Positions 22,555 to 31,062 of a stretch of DNA of 35,211 nt are shown in pieces. The position numbers and the translations under genes are program-made. The notes under the pieces are model-generated. The model worked only from the letters and a program-made list of their open reading frames with translations, made no database searches and was not told the DNA's origin. Origin of the DNA: a virus; the IMG/VR virus record IMGVR_UViG_3300022745_000104, positions 1 through 35,211 of that record, one strand, 5' to 3'. How positions within the stretch are numbered: the stretch's first letter is position 1; the number at the start of each line of letters is the position of its first letter.

Positions 22555-23805
22555 ATGAGTACCTACTCACGGAATTGCGTCGTCCTGGCAAAGACGGAAA
22601 ACGGCCTGATCGGTGGATCGGGTGCGGTCATCACGGTCGGCGCCAATACCGGCGGTGCGCTGCCCACCGGCGCCGCCACCGTCACCACGGCCGGCACCGG
22701 CTACCCCGCGAATCGCACGATCGAAGTGTGGTTCCAGGGCTCGGGTGGCGTGAATGCGATCGGTCGCATCACCACGAGCGGAGCGGGCGCGATCCTGACC
22801 GCCACGGTCGACGATGGCGGTTCGGGCTACAACAACGCGTCGCCGGCGGCGATGACGATCGTGGCCACGGCCAATGGCTCGTACGGTGTCTACACCGCCC
22901 CGGCAACCACGGATGCGGTCCTGGTCGGCACCGATTTCAAGATCGACCCCGAGGTGATCACGGTCGATCGCGACGTCTACACCGGCTCGATGGGCGGCAA
23001 GCAGTCGATCCCCGGCGAGGCATACGTCCAAATTTCCTTCACGATCGAGTTGGCCGGCAGCGGCGCGGCCATCACTGAAGCCGCATGGAACTCGATCCTG
23101 AAGGCGGCCGGCGCGGTCGGCGTGCTGACCCCGGGCGTGAAGTGGGACTACACCCCGATCACCGATCAGTTCCCGTCGCTGAGCATGCGGATCTTCCGCA
23201 GCGGCTATGTGCACGTCGTGCGCGGTTGCCGTGTGGCCAAGATCGACTTCGATTTCTCGGTCAGCACGCTGCCGACTGCCGTGCTGACGCTCATCGGCAT
23301 CGACAACGGCCGCCAGGTCGCGGTCAACCAGCCGACGCCGAACCTCACGGCCTGGAAGACTCCCGTCGTCATCACCGATGCCAATACCGGCGACCTCCGG
23401 TTCGGTGGGACCTACTCCAACGCGACTGGTGCTTTCACTGGTGGCACGAACTACGGTTCCAAGGGCCTCAAGCTCACCTGGGACAACTCGGCCAAGTTCC
23501 GGCCGTTCCTGGGCGGGTCGGGTGTGCCCATCACCAACCGCGAGGTCACCGGTTCGTTCGTTCTCGACCTGCCGCCCGCTGACAACGTCGCGTTCTACAA
23601 CGCGTTCAAGGCCAACAGCACCATCAGCCTGGCATTCGTGATCGGCAGCGTCTCGGGGTCGATCCTGAAGCTGTGGATGCCGGCGATCGAGCGCAACAAC
23701 CCGGGCGACGAGGATGACGACGGTCTGGCGCTGGCCAGCTACTCGCTCCGCGCCCGCCCGAGCGCGATGGGTCTCAACGACGAGATTCGAATCATCACGA
23801 TGTGA
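22555..23805 (+). CDS. Tail tube protein with inserted GSGY-repeat domain
   Basis: This is a 416-residue major tail protein. The conserved parts are MSTYSRNCVVLAKTENG at the N-terminus, LVGTDFKIDPEVITVDRDVY, PGEAYVQISFTIELAGSG, ITNREVTGSFVLDLPP and the final ERNNPGDEDDDGLALASYSL. Between residues about 24 and 105 lies an insertion with repeated TGYPA... and GSGYNNASPAA strands, probably a separate surface domain. The function is tube polymerisation around the tape measure. Two hairpins lie after the stop. Confidence 0.85.
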   Translation: MSTYSRNCVVLAKTENGLIGGSGAVITVGANTGGALPTGAATVTTAGTGYPANRTIEVWFQGSGGVNAIGRITTSGAGAILTATVDDGGSGYNNASPAAMTIVATANGSYGVYTAPATTDAVLVGTDFKIDPEVITVDRDVYTGSMGGKQSIPGEAYVQISFTIELAGSGAAITEAAWNSILKAAGAVGVLTPGVKWDYTPITDQFPSLSMRIFRSGYVHVVRGCRVAKIDFDFSVSTLPTAVLTLIGIDNGRQVAVNQPTPNLTAWKTPVVITDANTGDLRFGGTYSNATGAFTGGTNYGSKGLKLTWDNSAKFRPFLGGSGVPITNREVTGSFVLDLPPADNVAFYNAFKANSTISLAFVIGSVSGSILKLWMPAIERNNPGDEDDDGLALASYSLRARPSAMGLNDEIRIITM

Positions 23806-23855
23806 TCTGGCCGCAGGGCCAGACCCCGAGGCCCCGGGTTCGCGCCCTGGGCCTC
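23806..23855 (+). other. Two hairpins after the tail tube gene
   Basis: TCTGGCC at 23806-23812 pairs with GGCCAGA at 23817-23823 (4-base loop). GAGGCCC at 23828-23834 pairs with GGGCCTC at 23849-23855, and a 3-bp inner stem is present as well. There is no U-run. They lie just after the highly expressed tube gene and may reduce transcription of the chaperone and tape measure genes or stabilise the tube mRNA. Confidence 0.6.
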
Positions 23856-23864
23856 ACCCTTCCC

Positions 23865-23872
23865 GCGTTACT
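23865..23872 (-). promoter_or_regulatory. AGTAACGC site, reverse orientation, before the tail chaperones
   Basis: GCGTTACT lies in the gap between the tube and chaperone genes. It is one of only three exact copies on the minus strand, and the only one of these in a gap of the rightward operons. Confidence 0.45.
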
Positions 23873-23893
23873 CAATAACTGCCGAGAACCAAC

Positions 23894-24232
23894 ATGTTCA
23901 AGCTGATCGTCTCCGATACCGTCGTCGCCCCCGTGAAGGGCTCCATGACCGACGCCAACGGCCGCAAGGTCGACTTCTCGTTCAGCCTGGTGGCGCGCCG
24001 CATGCCGGCCGACGAGCTGAACGCCATGCACCGCGATGGCGACTCCAAGACCGTCAACCAGGTGCTCACCGAGAACGTGACCGGCTGGCGCGACGTTGTC
24101 GCCGAGGACGGCACGCCCGCCGAATTCAGCCAGGCCGCGCTGGGCCAGATGCTCAACATCCTGGGCATGTCCGCCACCTGCTACACCGCCTACCTGGAGG
24201 CCTGCGGCGCGAAGGGCAAGGAAAAAAACTGA
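23894..24232 (+). CDS. Tail assembly chaperone, upstream part (G-like)
   Basis: This 112-residue protein lies before the tape measure, the position of lambda G. It has LIVSDTVVAPVKGSMTDANG at the N-terminus, KVDFSFSLVARR in the middle and a helical C-terminus ending in GAKGKEKN. The last codons read GAA AAA AAC TGA and form the slippery heptamer A-AAA-AAC just before the stop, so a fraction of ribosomes should shift by -1 into the downstream gene. It is a probable chaperone for the tape measure protein. Confidence 0.85.
   Translation: MFKLIVSDTVVAPVKGSMTDANGRKVDFSFSLVARRMPADELNAMHRDGDSKTVNQVLTENVTGWRDVVAEDGTPAEFSQAALGQMLNILGMSATCYTAYLEACGAKGKEKN
24223..24229 (+). promoter_or_regulatory. -1 ribosomal frameshift site A-AAA-AAC
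   Basis: The heptamer at 24223-24229 is in the right phase (zero-frame codons AAA and AAC, followed by the stop TGA). After a -1 shift, translation continues CTG ATG GAG directly into the next frame. This would join 112 residues to the 140 downstream, with one extra Leu. No downstream stem was tested. Confidence 0.75.
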
Positions 24233-24654
24233 TGGAGCTGGCTCAGCTGATGGCGCGAAAGCTGCTCATCAGCGAGCCAGGAAGCCAGGACGAACCGGCC
24301 GCCGATGACCCCGACAGCGTTAACGCGCTGCTGGCCGCGGCCGGGCTGATCGCCGAAGGCCCCAGCAGCCAGCAGCAACTCTGGGAGAGCGCTGAGGAGT
24401 TCTGGGTGCTCCCAGACAACCTGCCGGTTCTGGAGCTGTGGCGCGCAGTGCAGACGCAGTGGCGCACTGGACCAGCAGGGGCCACCGGCCTGGACTATCT
24501 CGGGGTGGAGGCGTGCATCCGGATGACCGCCCGTGGGTCTCGCCGGCGGCGCGCTGAGTGGTTCCGGGGGCTCCAGGTGATGGAGCGCGCAACGCTGGAA
24601 GAGTGGGCTGAGGCCCGGGCGATTGAGGCCGCGGAGAAACGCGGCAGCGGCTGA
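24232..24654 (+). CDS. Tail assembly chaperone, downstream part (T-like; DUF1799 type)
   Basis: This 140-residue protein is in the -1 frame of the G-like gene. It contains LWRAVQTQWRTGPAGATGLDYLGVEACIRM, typical of the DUF1799 family found before tape measure genes. It can be made as a fusion by frameshift and, because its ATG overlaps the upstream stop (TGATG), perhaps also alone by reinitiation. The role is assembly of the tape measure and tube, inferred from lambda G/GT. Confidence 0.8.
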   Translation: MELAQLMARKLLISEPGSQDEPAADDPDSVNALLAAAGLIAEGPSSQQQLWESAEEFWVLPDNLPVLELWRAVQTQWRTGPAGATGLDYLGVEACIRMTARGSRRRRAEWFRGLQVMERATLEEWAEARAIEAAEKRGSG

Positions 24655-24795
24655 TCAGCGGCCAGGCCGCGGGATCAGCCAGAGCAGCAGTGCGAGGGCG
24701 CCGATGACCGGCCCCGCCACTGCCCACACCAGCCACCAGCTGGCCGGCAGGACGAGAAAGCCCACGAGCCAGCCGGAGAGTGCGAGTCTAAACAT
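24655..24795 (-). CDS. Antisense small two-pass membrane protein
   Basis: This 46-residue frame fills the gap between the chaperone and tape measure genes on the opposite strand. It begins MFRLALSGWLVGFLVL and continues with SWWLVWAVAGPVIGALALLLWLIPRPGR, which is hydrophobic with a positively charged end. It would be a two-pass membrane protein. No strong ribosome site is seen. It could be a small lysogenic or late membrane gene, or chance, as hydrophobic antisense frames arise easily in GC-rich DNA. Confidence 0.4.
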   Translation of the reverse strand: MFRLALSGWLVGFLVLPASWWLVWAVAGPVIGALALLLWLIPRPGR

Positions 24796-24813
24796 GGGCG
24801 GACTGTAAACCTC

Positions 24814-27800
24814 ATGGCACAGCGCCTGCAACTTGAAATCGCTCTCGACGGCGCCGGAGCCGTCGTCGTTGACGCCCGCAGCGTCGAGCAGTCCCTGCAG
24901 CGCGTCGGCCAGGCCGCCCAATCCTTGGGGGCGGACACACAATCCGGCGTCGGCCGTGCGGGCGCATCTCTGGACGAGATTGGCAAGCAGGCGACCGGCG
25001 CGCAACGCGCGGTGGATGCCCTGGGCAAATCAGGCGAGGGCGCTGCAGTATCGGTGGGGTCGATCGCCCGCGCTTCGATCGGCATCTCGATCCTCACCGG
25101 CGGCGTTTCGGCCCTGGCGTCTGCGCTCATGGCGTTGCCGAGTAACGCCCTGGACTACTCCCGCGAGCTGGAGACCAGTGCGATCGGCATGGCCGGCATC
25201 GTCTCGTCCCTGACAACGCTCAACGGCAAGTCGACGTCGTTCAACGACTCCCTGCGCATTTCGCGCGGGATGATGGCCGGCCTGGCTGACGATGCCCTGC
25301 GCACCGCCGCGAGCAGCCAGGAACTGGTGGCCGGTTTCCAGGCGCTGCTGGCGCCCGGCCTGGCGGCGGGCATGAGCATGGACCAGATCCGCCAGCTGAC
25401 GGTCGTGTCGGCCAATGCGGTCAAGTCCATGGGGCTCAACAGCAGCCAGCTGGTGCAGGAGATCCGCGACCTGGTGCAGGGTGGCATCACCGCCAGCAGC
25501 TCGACCCTGGCCACTGCCCTCGGGCTGAAGGACGAGGACATCGCCAAAGCCAAGAACAGCAGCGAGGGCCTGTTCTCGTTTCTGATGGTGCGGCTGAAGG
25601 GCTTCGAGGAGGGATCGCAGCGATTCGGAGACACGCTGTCGGGCCGCCTGGACCAGCTCAAGGAAGGGGCTATCCGCGTTACCGCCGCCGGTCTCACCCC
25701 GCTCGCCGCCGCTCTCTCCGAAGGGGCGCGGCAGGCGGGCGCGTTTTTCGTGCAGATCGACCAAGCCGGAAACGTGCAGCTCAACCCGCAGTTGGTGAGC
25801 AGCATCGCGGGATATGCGCAAACGGCCGCTGACGCAATCTCGGTGGGCGGGAAGATGGTCAGCACTCTGTACGAGCACCGCGACGCGGTGCTGGCCGTAT
25901 GGGGTGCCTACAAGGCCTACTCGATCGGCACCTGGACCGCTGCAGCGGTCGAGGCGGTTGCAGCCAAGATCCAGTTGGCGGGCGCATCCCGCCTGGCGGC
26001 CGTCCAGGCGGCTGCGGAGGCCGGCGCCGCTCAGGCTGTCACCCTGTCAACGCGCGAGCAGATCGCGGCCACGCTGGCCGATCTGGAGGCCAAGGTGGCC
26101 AGCGCCCGCGCAACCGCAGCCCAGGCTGCTGCCGACTTGGCCGCGGCGCGCGCTCGCGGCAACCTGACCGGCCTGACGATGGCTGGCGCCGCGGCCCAGC
26201 TGTCGCTGGCCGAAGCCACCGCCGCGGCTGCGGCGGCGGAGGAGGGCCTCGCGCTGGCCACTGGCCGGCTGGGGGCGGCCCAGGCGGCCGCATCGATCTC
26301 GACGCGCATGCTATCCGGCGCCATGGCGTTGGTCGGCGGGCCTATCGGCGTCGCGGTCACTGCGTTCGCGGCCCTGGTGATGTGGATCCGGTCTGTCGTC
26401 AACGACGCGCGTGACGCGCAGGTGGAGCTGGTCAAGCTCAACCGGCTAAAGGGTGACCTGGCAGCGGGGAAAGCGCCGGAGGCTACCGACCTGGCCGCAG
26501 CCCAGGCTGCCCTTGAGCGGTTCAAGAAGCGGCGAGATGACCTGATGGCTTCTGGCGGCGACCGTGAATCCCCGCTGACCTACCAACGCGACGCGAAGAC
26601 GCTGGCCGATCTGAATGCTCAGGTGGCCTACTTCGCGGGGATCGTCAATCAGGCGCAGCAGGCGTCCTCGGGCGCTGCAGGCGCCGCCTCCGGCCTCGCG
26701 CTCAACCTGAACGCGACCAAGGCCGCGTGGGAGCAATCGACCGCCGGCGCGGCAACCTCGCTGTCGGTGCAGCAGAAGTACCAGCAGGAGCTGCAGGCAT
26801 CTCAGTCTGCGTTCGAGGCCTACCGGGAGGCCCTAGTGTCAAGCCACGCCGGCGCCGACGCCCTGGCGCAGGCCGACGCCAAGCAGGCCGCGGCTGAAAA
26901 GGCGTTCGCTGCCGAACGTGATCGCAAATTGAAGGAGGCGACGGCCAGCCAGCTGACCGCGCTCGATGTGCAGCTGCAGGGGGTCAAGACCGTCGAGCAG
27001 CTCAAGCAACAGGCGTACACGCAGACCGCGGACACCCTGAAATCCGAACTCACGCGCGGCGAGTTGAGCGAAGACGAGTATCTGGCCCGCCGTGTCGTGG
27101 CCGACATCGACGCGTTGTCAGCCAAGGCTGACGCTACCCAGGCGGAGCTGGCGCTCGCGAAGAAGCGCATCGGCTCGGAAAAGGAGGTTGCTGCGCTCAC
27201 TGGCCAGCTCGCGGTCATCCAGGCCCAGTACGCGACCACGGCGATCAAGTACAGCAATGACCTGGCTGAGGCTGAAAAGAAGCGTGGCGATGCGGTCATC
27301 GAGGCCCATCTGAAGGAGATCGCGGCGCTTCAGGATGGTGTCCAGAAGCTGAAGGACCAGGTCAAGCAGCAGCGCGAGGCGAACGAGGTCATCGGGCTGC
27401 ATGGCATCGCCCTGGCGGACGTTGAGGCCGCTCGTCTGCGCGACCAGGCGACGATCCTGCAGGGCGTCGCGATCAAGCGACTCGACCGCGATCTGGACCA
27501 GTCGGCATACGACCTGGCGATGCAGCAGGTCGAAGCGCTGCGCCAGCTCGCTGACCTGAAGCAAGCGGGTGCGGTGAAACAAGTGGCAGCCGACTCAGCG
27601 AAGGACGCCGCGGCAGCTTGGCAGAAGGCGGCGGACAGCATCAACCAGAGCCTGACCGATGCCCTGATGCGCGGGTTCGAGAGCGGCAAGGGGTTCGCCA
27701 AGAACCTTGCCGACACAGTCAAGAACATGTTCGCCACGATGGTGCTGCGGCCGGTCATCCAAGCTGGGGTGCAGGTCATCGGGAACGGCATAGCCAACTA

Positions 27801-30800
27801 CACGCAGCAGATGTTCAGCCAGCCTGGGAACGGGTCTGCTGGTGCGGCTGGATCTGGTGGGATGGGCGGTGTCGGTTCGATGTTGGGGTCGGCCGGTCAA
27901 CTGTCGTCGATGTTCGGGAGCGGCAGCAACTGGAGCGCGGGGTTCTCGACGGGTATGAAGGCCTACGGGTCCGAGGCCGGCGTGAGCGGAACCGCAGATG
28001 CCGGCATCACGGCGATGGGCGCCGGCAACGTGTCTGGCGGGATGGGTACGATGGCTGGGATCGGCGCGTCCTACGCCGGTGCCGCCATGGCTGGATATGC
28101 GGCCGGCAAGGCCATAAGCGGAGGGCATTCCATCGCCGGGAAGAGCGGCAACCTGGCGATCGGTGCCGGCGCGGCAATTGGCGCCTATTTCGGCGGGCCG
28201 ATGGGCGCCGCCTTGGGTGCCGCAATCGGGGGAGTGGTCAACCGCGCGTTCGGGCGGTCGCAGAAGAAAAGTGTAGGTAGCGAATTTTTATCCGGGACCG
28301 TAAGCGCAAATAGCGCCGATGTGGCGGCAAACCAATACTGGAAGAAGGACGGGGGCTGGTTCACTAGCGGCGCTACGGGCCTCGACACGGCCAGGAACGC
28401 GGCGACCGCAGCGATCGGCGAGCAGGTACAGGCCCAGATCAGAACGACGTTCGACTTCATGCAGCAGTCGGTCGAGGCGCTCACCGGTAGCGCGTCGATC
28501 ACCGACGGCATGCTCTCGTCAGTGACGGTCGACCTGGGCCGGGCTGGCCAGAAGTTCGCGACCACGCAGGAGGGCATTGCCGCCGCGCTGAGCTACACCT
28601 CAGACGCCGTGGTCAAGCAATTGGTCCCGGGCCTGCTGGCGTTCCAGCGCGAGGGCGAGACGCTGACCGAGACCGCAACGCGCCTGACCAGCGTGTTCGG
28701 CGTTGTGGACGCGGCGACCAAGAACCTGGGCGGCAACCTCACTGCGCTGGGCACCGGCCTGGGCTCGGCCGCGAACAAGCAGGCTCTCGTCGACGCGTTC
28801 GGTGGCACCGATGCGTTCGCCGCGGCGGCGCAGTCGTTCTACGGCTCGTTCTACACCGAGACCGAGCGCGCCGTGTCACAGGGGCAGCAGCTGGCCGCGG
28901 CGTTCGACAAGCTGGGCGTGGCCATGCCGACGACGCGCGACGGGTTCCGCGCTCTGGTGCAGTCGCTGGACCTGACGACGGACGCTGGGCGCAAAGAGTA
29001 CGCCGCCCTGCTGCAGCTGGCCGGGGCCTTTGATGCGTCCCAGGCCGCGATCGATAAGGTGCAGGCGACCATCGACAGCCTGTCGGGCACGCTGCCGATG
29101 CTCGCTGACGGCATGAGCGACGTCGCCAAGGCGACCGATGCCCTGGCCGCGTTCGACGCGCAGCTGGCCACCCTGCGCGCCGCGGCGGCCGACTCGTCTG
29201 ATGTTGCCGCGCGACAGGCTGCCGAGGCCAAGCTGCGCGACCTGATCACCAGCCGCTACCAGGCAGAGCTGCAGCTGGCTCAGGCGCTCTACAAGACCGC
29301 TTCCGACACCCTGGCCAGCATCGCTCAGCAGCGGCAGAGCATTGCCGACAGCATCACGTCGATCCGCGGCGGCCCGGTTGTGATGACCGCCGACCAGCTG
29401 GAGGCGGCGATCGGCCAGGTCACTGCCGGCACCGCGCCGTCCAACGCTGCCGTGGTGGCCGCCCAGGCCGCCGTGGACGGCTGGGGGGCCAAGCTGCAGG
29501 CCGCACAGGCCTACGATGCGTCGGCGGCGGTGCAGGCTGCTGCCACGGCGTCGGCCAAGAGCATGCTGGACGCGGCGCAGACCGCCAGCAAGGGCCTGGC
29601 CAGCGACGCCCTCTACAAGCAGTGGGACGTCATGACCGCCACGTTCAGCGGCGGCGCCACGCGCACCGCTACGCCGGACGGGCACTCGATCAGCTGGGAC
29701 GCCTACCAGGCGGCGGGCAACCAGCTGCAGATGCAGTGGGAGACCGCTGCGAGCCCCTTCAGCAACACGACGCTGGTCAGCCGCTTCGCCGCGTACCAGG
29801 ACGCCTTGAAAGCCTACGACGGCCAACTGGGATCGGTCACCGCTGCCCAGACCAGCTACAACGCCGCTCTGGCGGCGGAGAGCGCCTGGCGCGCCGCCAA
29901 CCCGGCGCCCAGCACCACCGCCGACCAGGCGACCAGCCAGCAGCTGGCGGCGCAGACCGCGCTTTCTGCCGCCCAGGCCGCCTACTACGCCGACCTGAAC
30001 ACCTACCTGGCCGACGCGCAGCAGGGCGTCGCCCGGCTGACCACGTTGCGCGAGGAGACGCTGCGCTACTACGAGGCCCAGAAGCAGCTGGCCGACCTGA
30101 TGAGCAAGTCGGCGGCCGGCCTGCGCGGCGCGGTGGACAACGCCGTGTTCCAGGACAAGACGCCGGCGGAGCAGTTCCAGGCCCTGCAGGACCAGTTCCA
30201 GGCCGCCTACGTCGCGTCGCAGACGGCGACCGGCGCTGATCTGGCCGGCTACGGCGACACGATGCAGGGCCTGCTGCAGACCCTGCTCGATCAGGCGAAG
30301 TCCAACGTGAGCGTCGACTACGTCGCTTTCCGGGATCAGCTGCTCTCCGAAGCGTCGTCGGTCGCCGACCGGATCAGCGCGCTCACGCCGTCCACCTACA
30401 CCGATCAGACCGTGGCTCTGCTCGATCAGATCGACGGCTCGCTGGCTGCCCTGCAGGCTGCGACCGCGAACGCCCAGGGCCTGGTGGTCGACGCGATCAA
30501 TCTCAGCCGCGACCAGACCGTTGCGGCGCTGCGGGCGGTGATCGCGGCGATCCAGGGCGACACGGTTCCAGGGTTTGCCGGCGGCGGCCTGTTCGGCGGT
30601 GGCCTGCGTATCGTCGGCGAGCATGGCCCCGAACTGGAGGCCACGGGTCCGTCCCGCGTCTGGTCGGCCGCGCAGACGCGCGACATTCTGCGGGGCGGAT
30701 CACAGCGCGGCGCCACCAGCATCCGGGTTGTTGACGATGCGGCGCGGCAGCGGACGCTGCTCAGCGATGTGTCGCGCCAGAGCAGCGAGGCCGTCCGCCA

Positions 30801-31062
30801 GCAGTCGCGCAACGCCGATGCGCTCAATGATGTCGGGGTCGCCGTCCGCGACGTCGGTAGTTCGGTTGAGCGGTCGAGCAGCGACACGGCTGACCGAGTG
30901 TCTACCGCTGTCCGAGAGAGCAGCCAGGCGCTGATCCGCGCAGTCTCCGAGCTGCGGTCTGAGTTCGGGTCCCGGCTCGGTCGGCTGGAGGATGCGACTG
31001 TGCGGCAGGGCCGCCTGGTCGCTGAGTCGGTCGAATCGACGCGTGGCCGGGGGCTGCTGTAA
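24814..31062 (+). CDS. Tape measure protein
   Basis: This 2082-residue protein sets tail length and is ejected first. At about 0.15 nm per residue the tail would be near 300 nm. Hydrophobic segments lie at about 88-110 and 496-528, and a Gly/Ala-rich hydrophobic stretch at about 1080-1145. Coiled-coil helices fill 530-980. The segment WQKAADSINQSLTDALMRGF to VIQAGVQVIGNG is the typical end of the first tape-measure module. The second half (from about 1150) is helical and Ala/Gln-rich, ending with GEHGPELEATGPSRVWSA (about 1935), another module end. The ATG at 24814 has only a weak ribosome site. It overlaps the next gene. Confidence 0.95.
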   Translation: MAQRLQLEIALDGAGAVVVDARSVEQSLQRVGQAAQSLGADTQSGVGRAGASLDEIGKQATGAQRAVDALGKSGEGAAVSVGSIARASIGISILTGGVSALASALMALPSNALDYSRELETSAIGMAGIVSSLTTLNGKSTSFNDSLRISRGMMAGLADDALRTAASSQELVAGFQALLAPGLAAGMSMDQIRQLTVVSANAVKSMGLNSSQLVQEIRDLVQGGITASSSTLATALGLKDEDIAKAKNSSEGLFSFLMVRLKGFEEGSQRFGDTLSGRLDQLKEGAIRVTAAGLTPLAAALSEGARQAGAFFVQIDQAGNVQLNPQLVSSIAGYAQTAADAISVGGKMVSTLYEHRDAVLAVWGAYKAYSIGTWTAAAVEAVAAKIQLAGASRLAAVQAAAEAGAAQAVTLSTREQIAATLADLEAKVASARATAAQAAADLAAARARGNLTGLTMAGAAAQLSLAEATAAAAAAEEGLALATGRLGAAQAAASISTRMLSGAMALVGGPIGVAVTAFAALVMWIRSVVNDARDAQVELVKLNRLKGDLAAGKAPEATDLAAAQAALERFKKRRDDLMASGGDRESPLTYQRDAKTLADLNAQVAYFAGIVNQAQQASSGAAGAASGLALNLNATKAAWEQSTAGAATSLSVQQKYQQELQASQSAFEAYREALVSSHAGADALAQADAKQAAAEKAFAAERDRKLKEATASQLTALDVQLQGVKTVEQLKQQAYTQTADTLKSELTRGELSEDEYLARRVVADIDALSAKADATQAELALAKKRIGSEKEVAALTGQLAVIQAQYATTAIKYSNDLAEAEKKRGDAVIEAHLKEIAALQDGVQKLKDQVKQQREANEVIGLHGIALADVEAARLRDQATILQGVAIKRLDRDLDQSAYDLAMQQVEALRQLADLKQAGAVKQVAADSAKDAAAAWQKAADSINQSLTDALMRGFESGKGFAKNLADTVKNMFATMVLRPVIQAGVQVIGNGIANYTQQMFSQPGNGSAGAAGSGGMGGVGSMLGSAGQLSSMFGSGSNWSAGFSTGMKAYGSEAGVSGTADAGITAMGAGNVSGGMGTMAGIGASYAGAAMAGYAAGKAISGGHSIAGKSGNLAIGAGAAIGAYFGGPMGAALGAAIGGVVNRAFGRSQKKSVGSEFLSGTVSANSADVAANQYWKKDGGWFTSGATGLDTARNAATAAIGEQVQAQIRTTFDFMQQSVEALTGSASITDGMLSSVTVDLGRAGQKFATTQEGIAAALSYTSDAVVKQLVPGLLAFQREGETLTETATRLTSVFGVVDAATKNLGGNLTALGTGLGSAANKQALVDAFGGTDAFAAAAQSFYGSFYTETERAVSQGQQLAAAFDKLGVAMPTTRDGFRALVQSLDLTTDAGRKEYAALLQLAGAFDASQAAIDKVQATIDSLSGTLPMLADGMSDVAKATDALAAFDAQLATLRAAAADSSDVAARQAAEAKLRDLITSRYQAELQLAQALYKTASDTLASIAQQRQSIADSITSIRGGPVVMTADQLEAAIGQVTAGTAPSNAAVVAAQAAVDGWGAKLQAAQAYDASAAVQAAATASAKSMLDAAQTASKGLASDALYKQWDVMTATFSGGATRTATPDGHSISWDAYQAAGNQLQMQWETAASPFSNTTLVSRFAAYQDALKAYDGQLGSVTAAQTSYNAALAAESAWRAANPAPSTTADQATSQQLAAQTALSAAQAAYYADLNTYLADAQQGVARLTTLREETLRYYEAQKQLADLMSKSAAGLRGAVDNAVFQDKTPAEQFQALQDQFQAAYVASQTATGADLAGYGDTMQGLLQTLLDQAKSNVSVDYVAFRDQLLSEASSVADRISALTPSTYTDQTVALLDQIDGSLAALQAATANAQGLVVDAINLSRDQTVAALRAVIAAIQGDTVPGFAGGGLFGGGLRIVGEHGPELEATGPSRVWSAAQTRDILRGGSQRGATSIRVVDDAARQRTLLSDVSRQSSEAVRQQSRNADALNDVGVAVRDVGSSVERSSSDTADRVSTAVRESSQALIRAVSELRSEFGSRLGRLEDATVRQGRLVAESVESTRGRGLL

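Noticed and set aside
2378-25683. Further TAACGC-like sequences with G, T or C before TAACGC inside genes (for example 2378, 3648, 13738, 16039, 19265, 25672)
   Set aside because: They may arise from Val-Thr or Gly-Asn-Ala codons in GC-rich genes, so they were not counted as exact sites of the dispersed motif.
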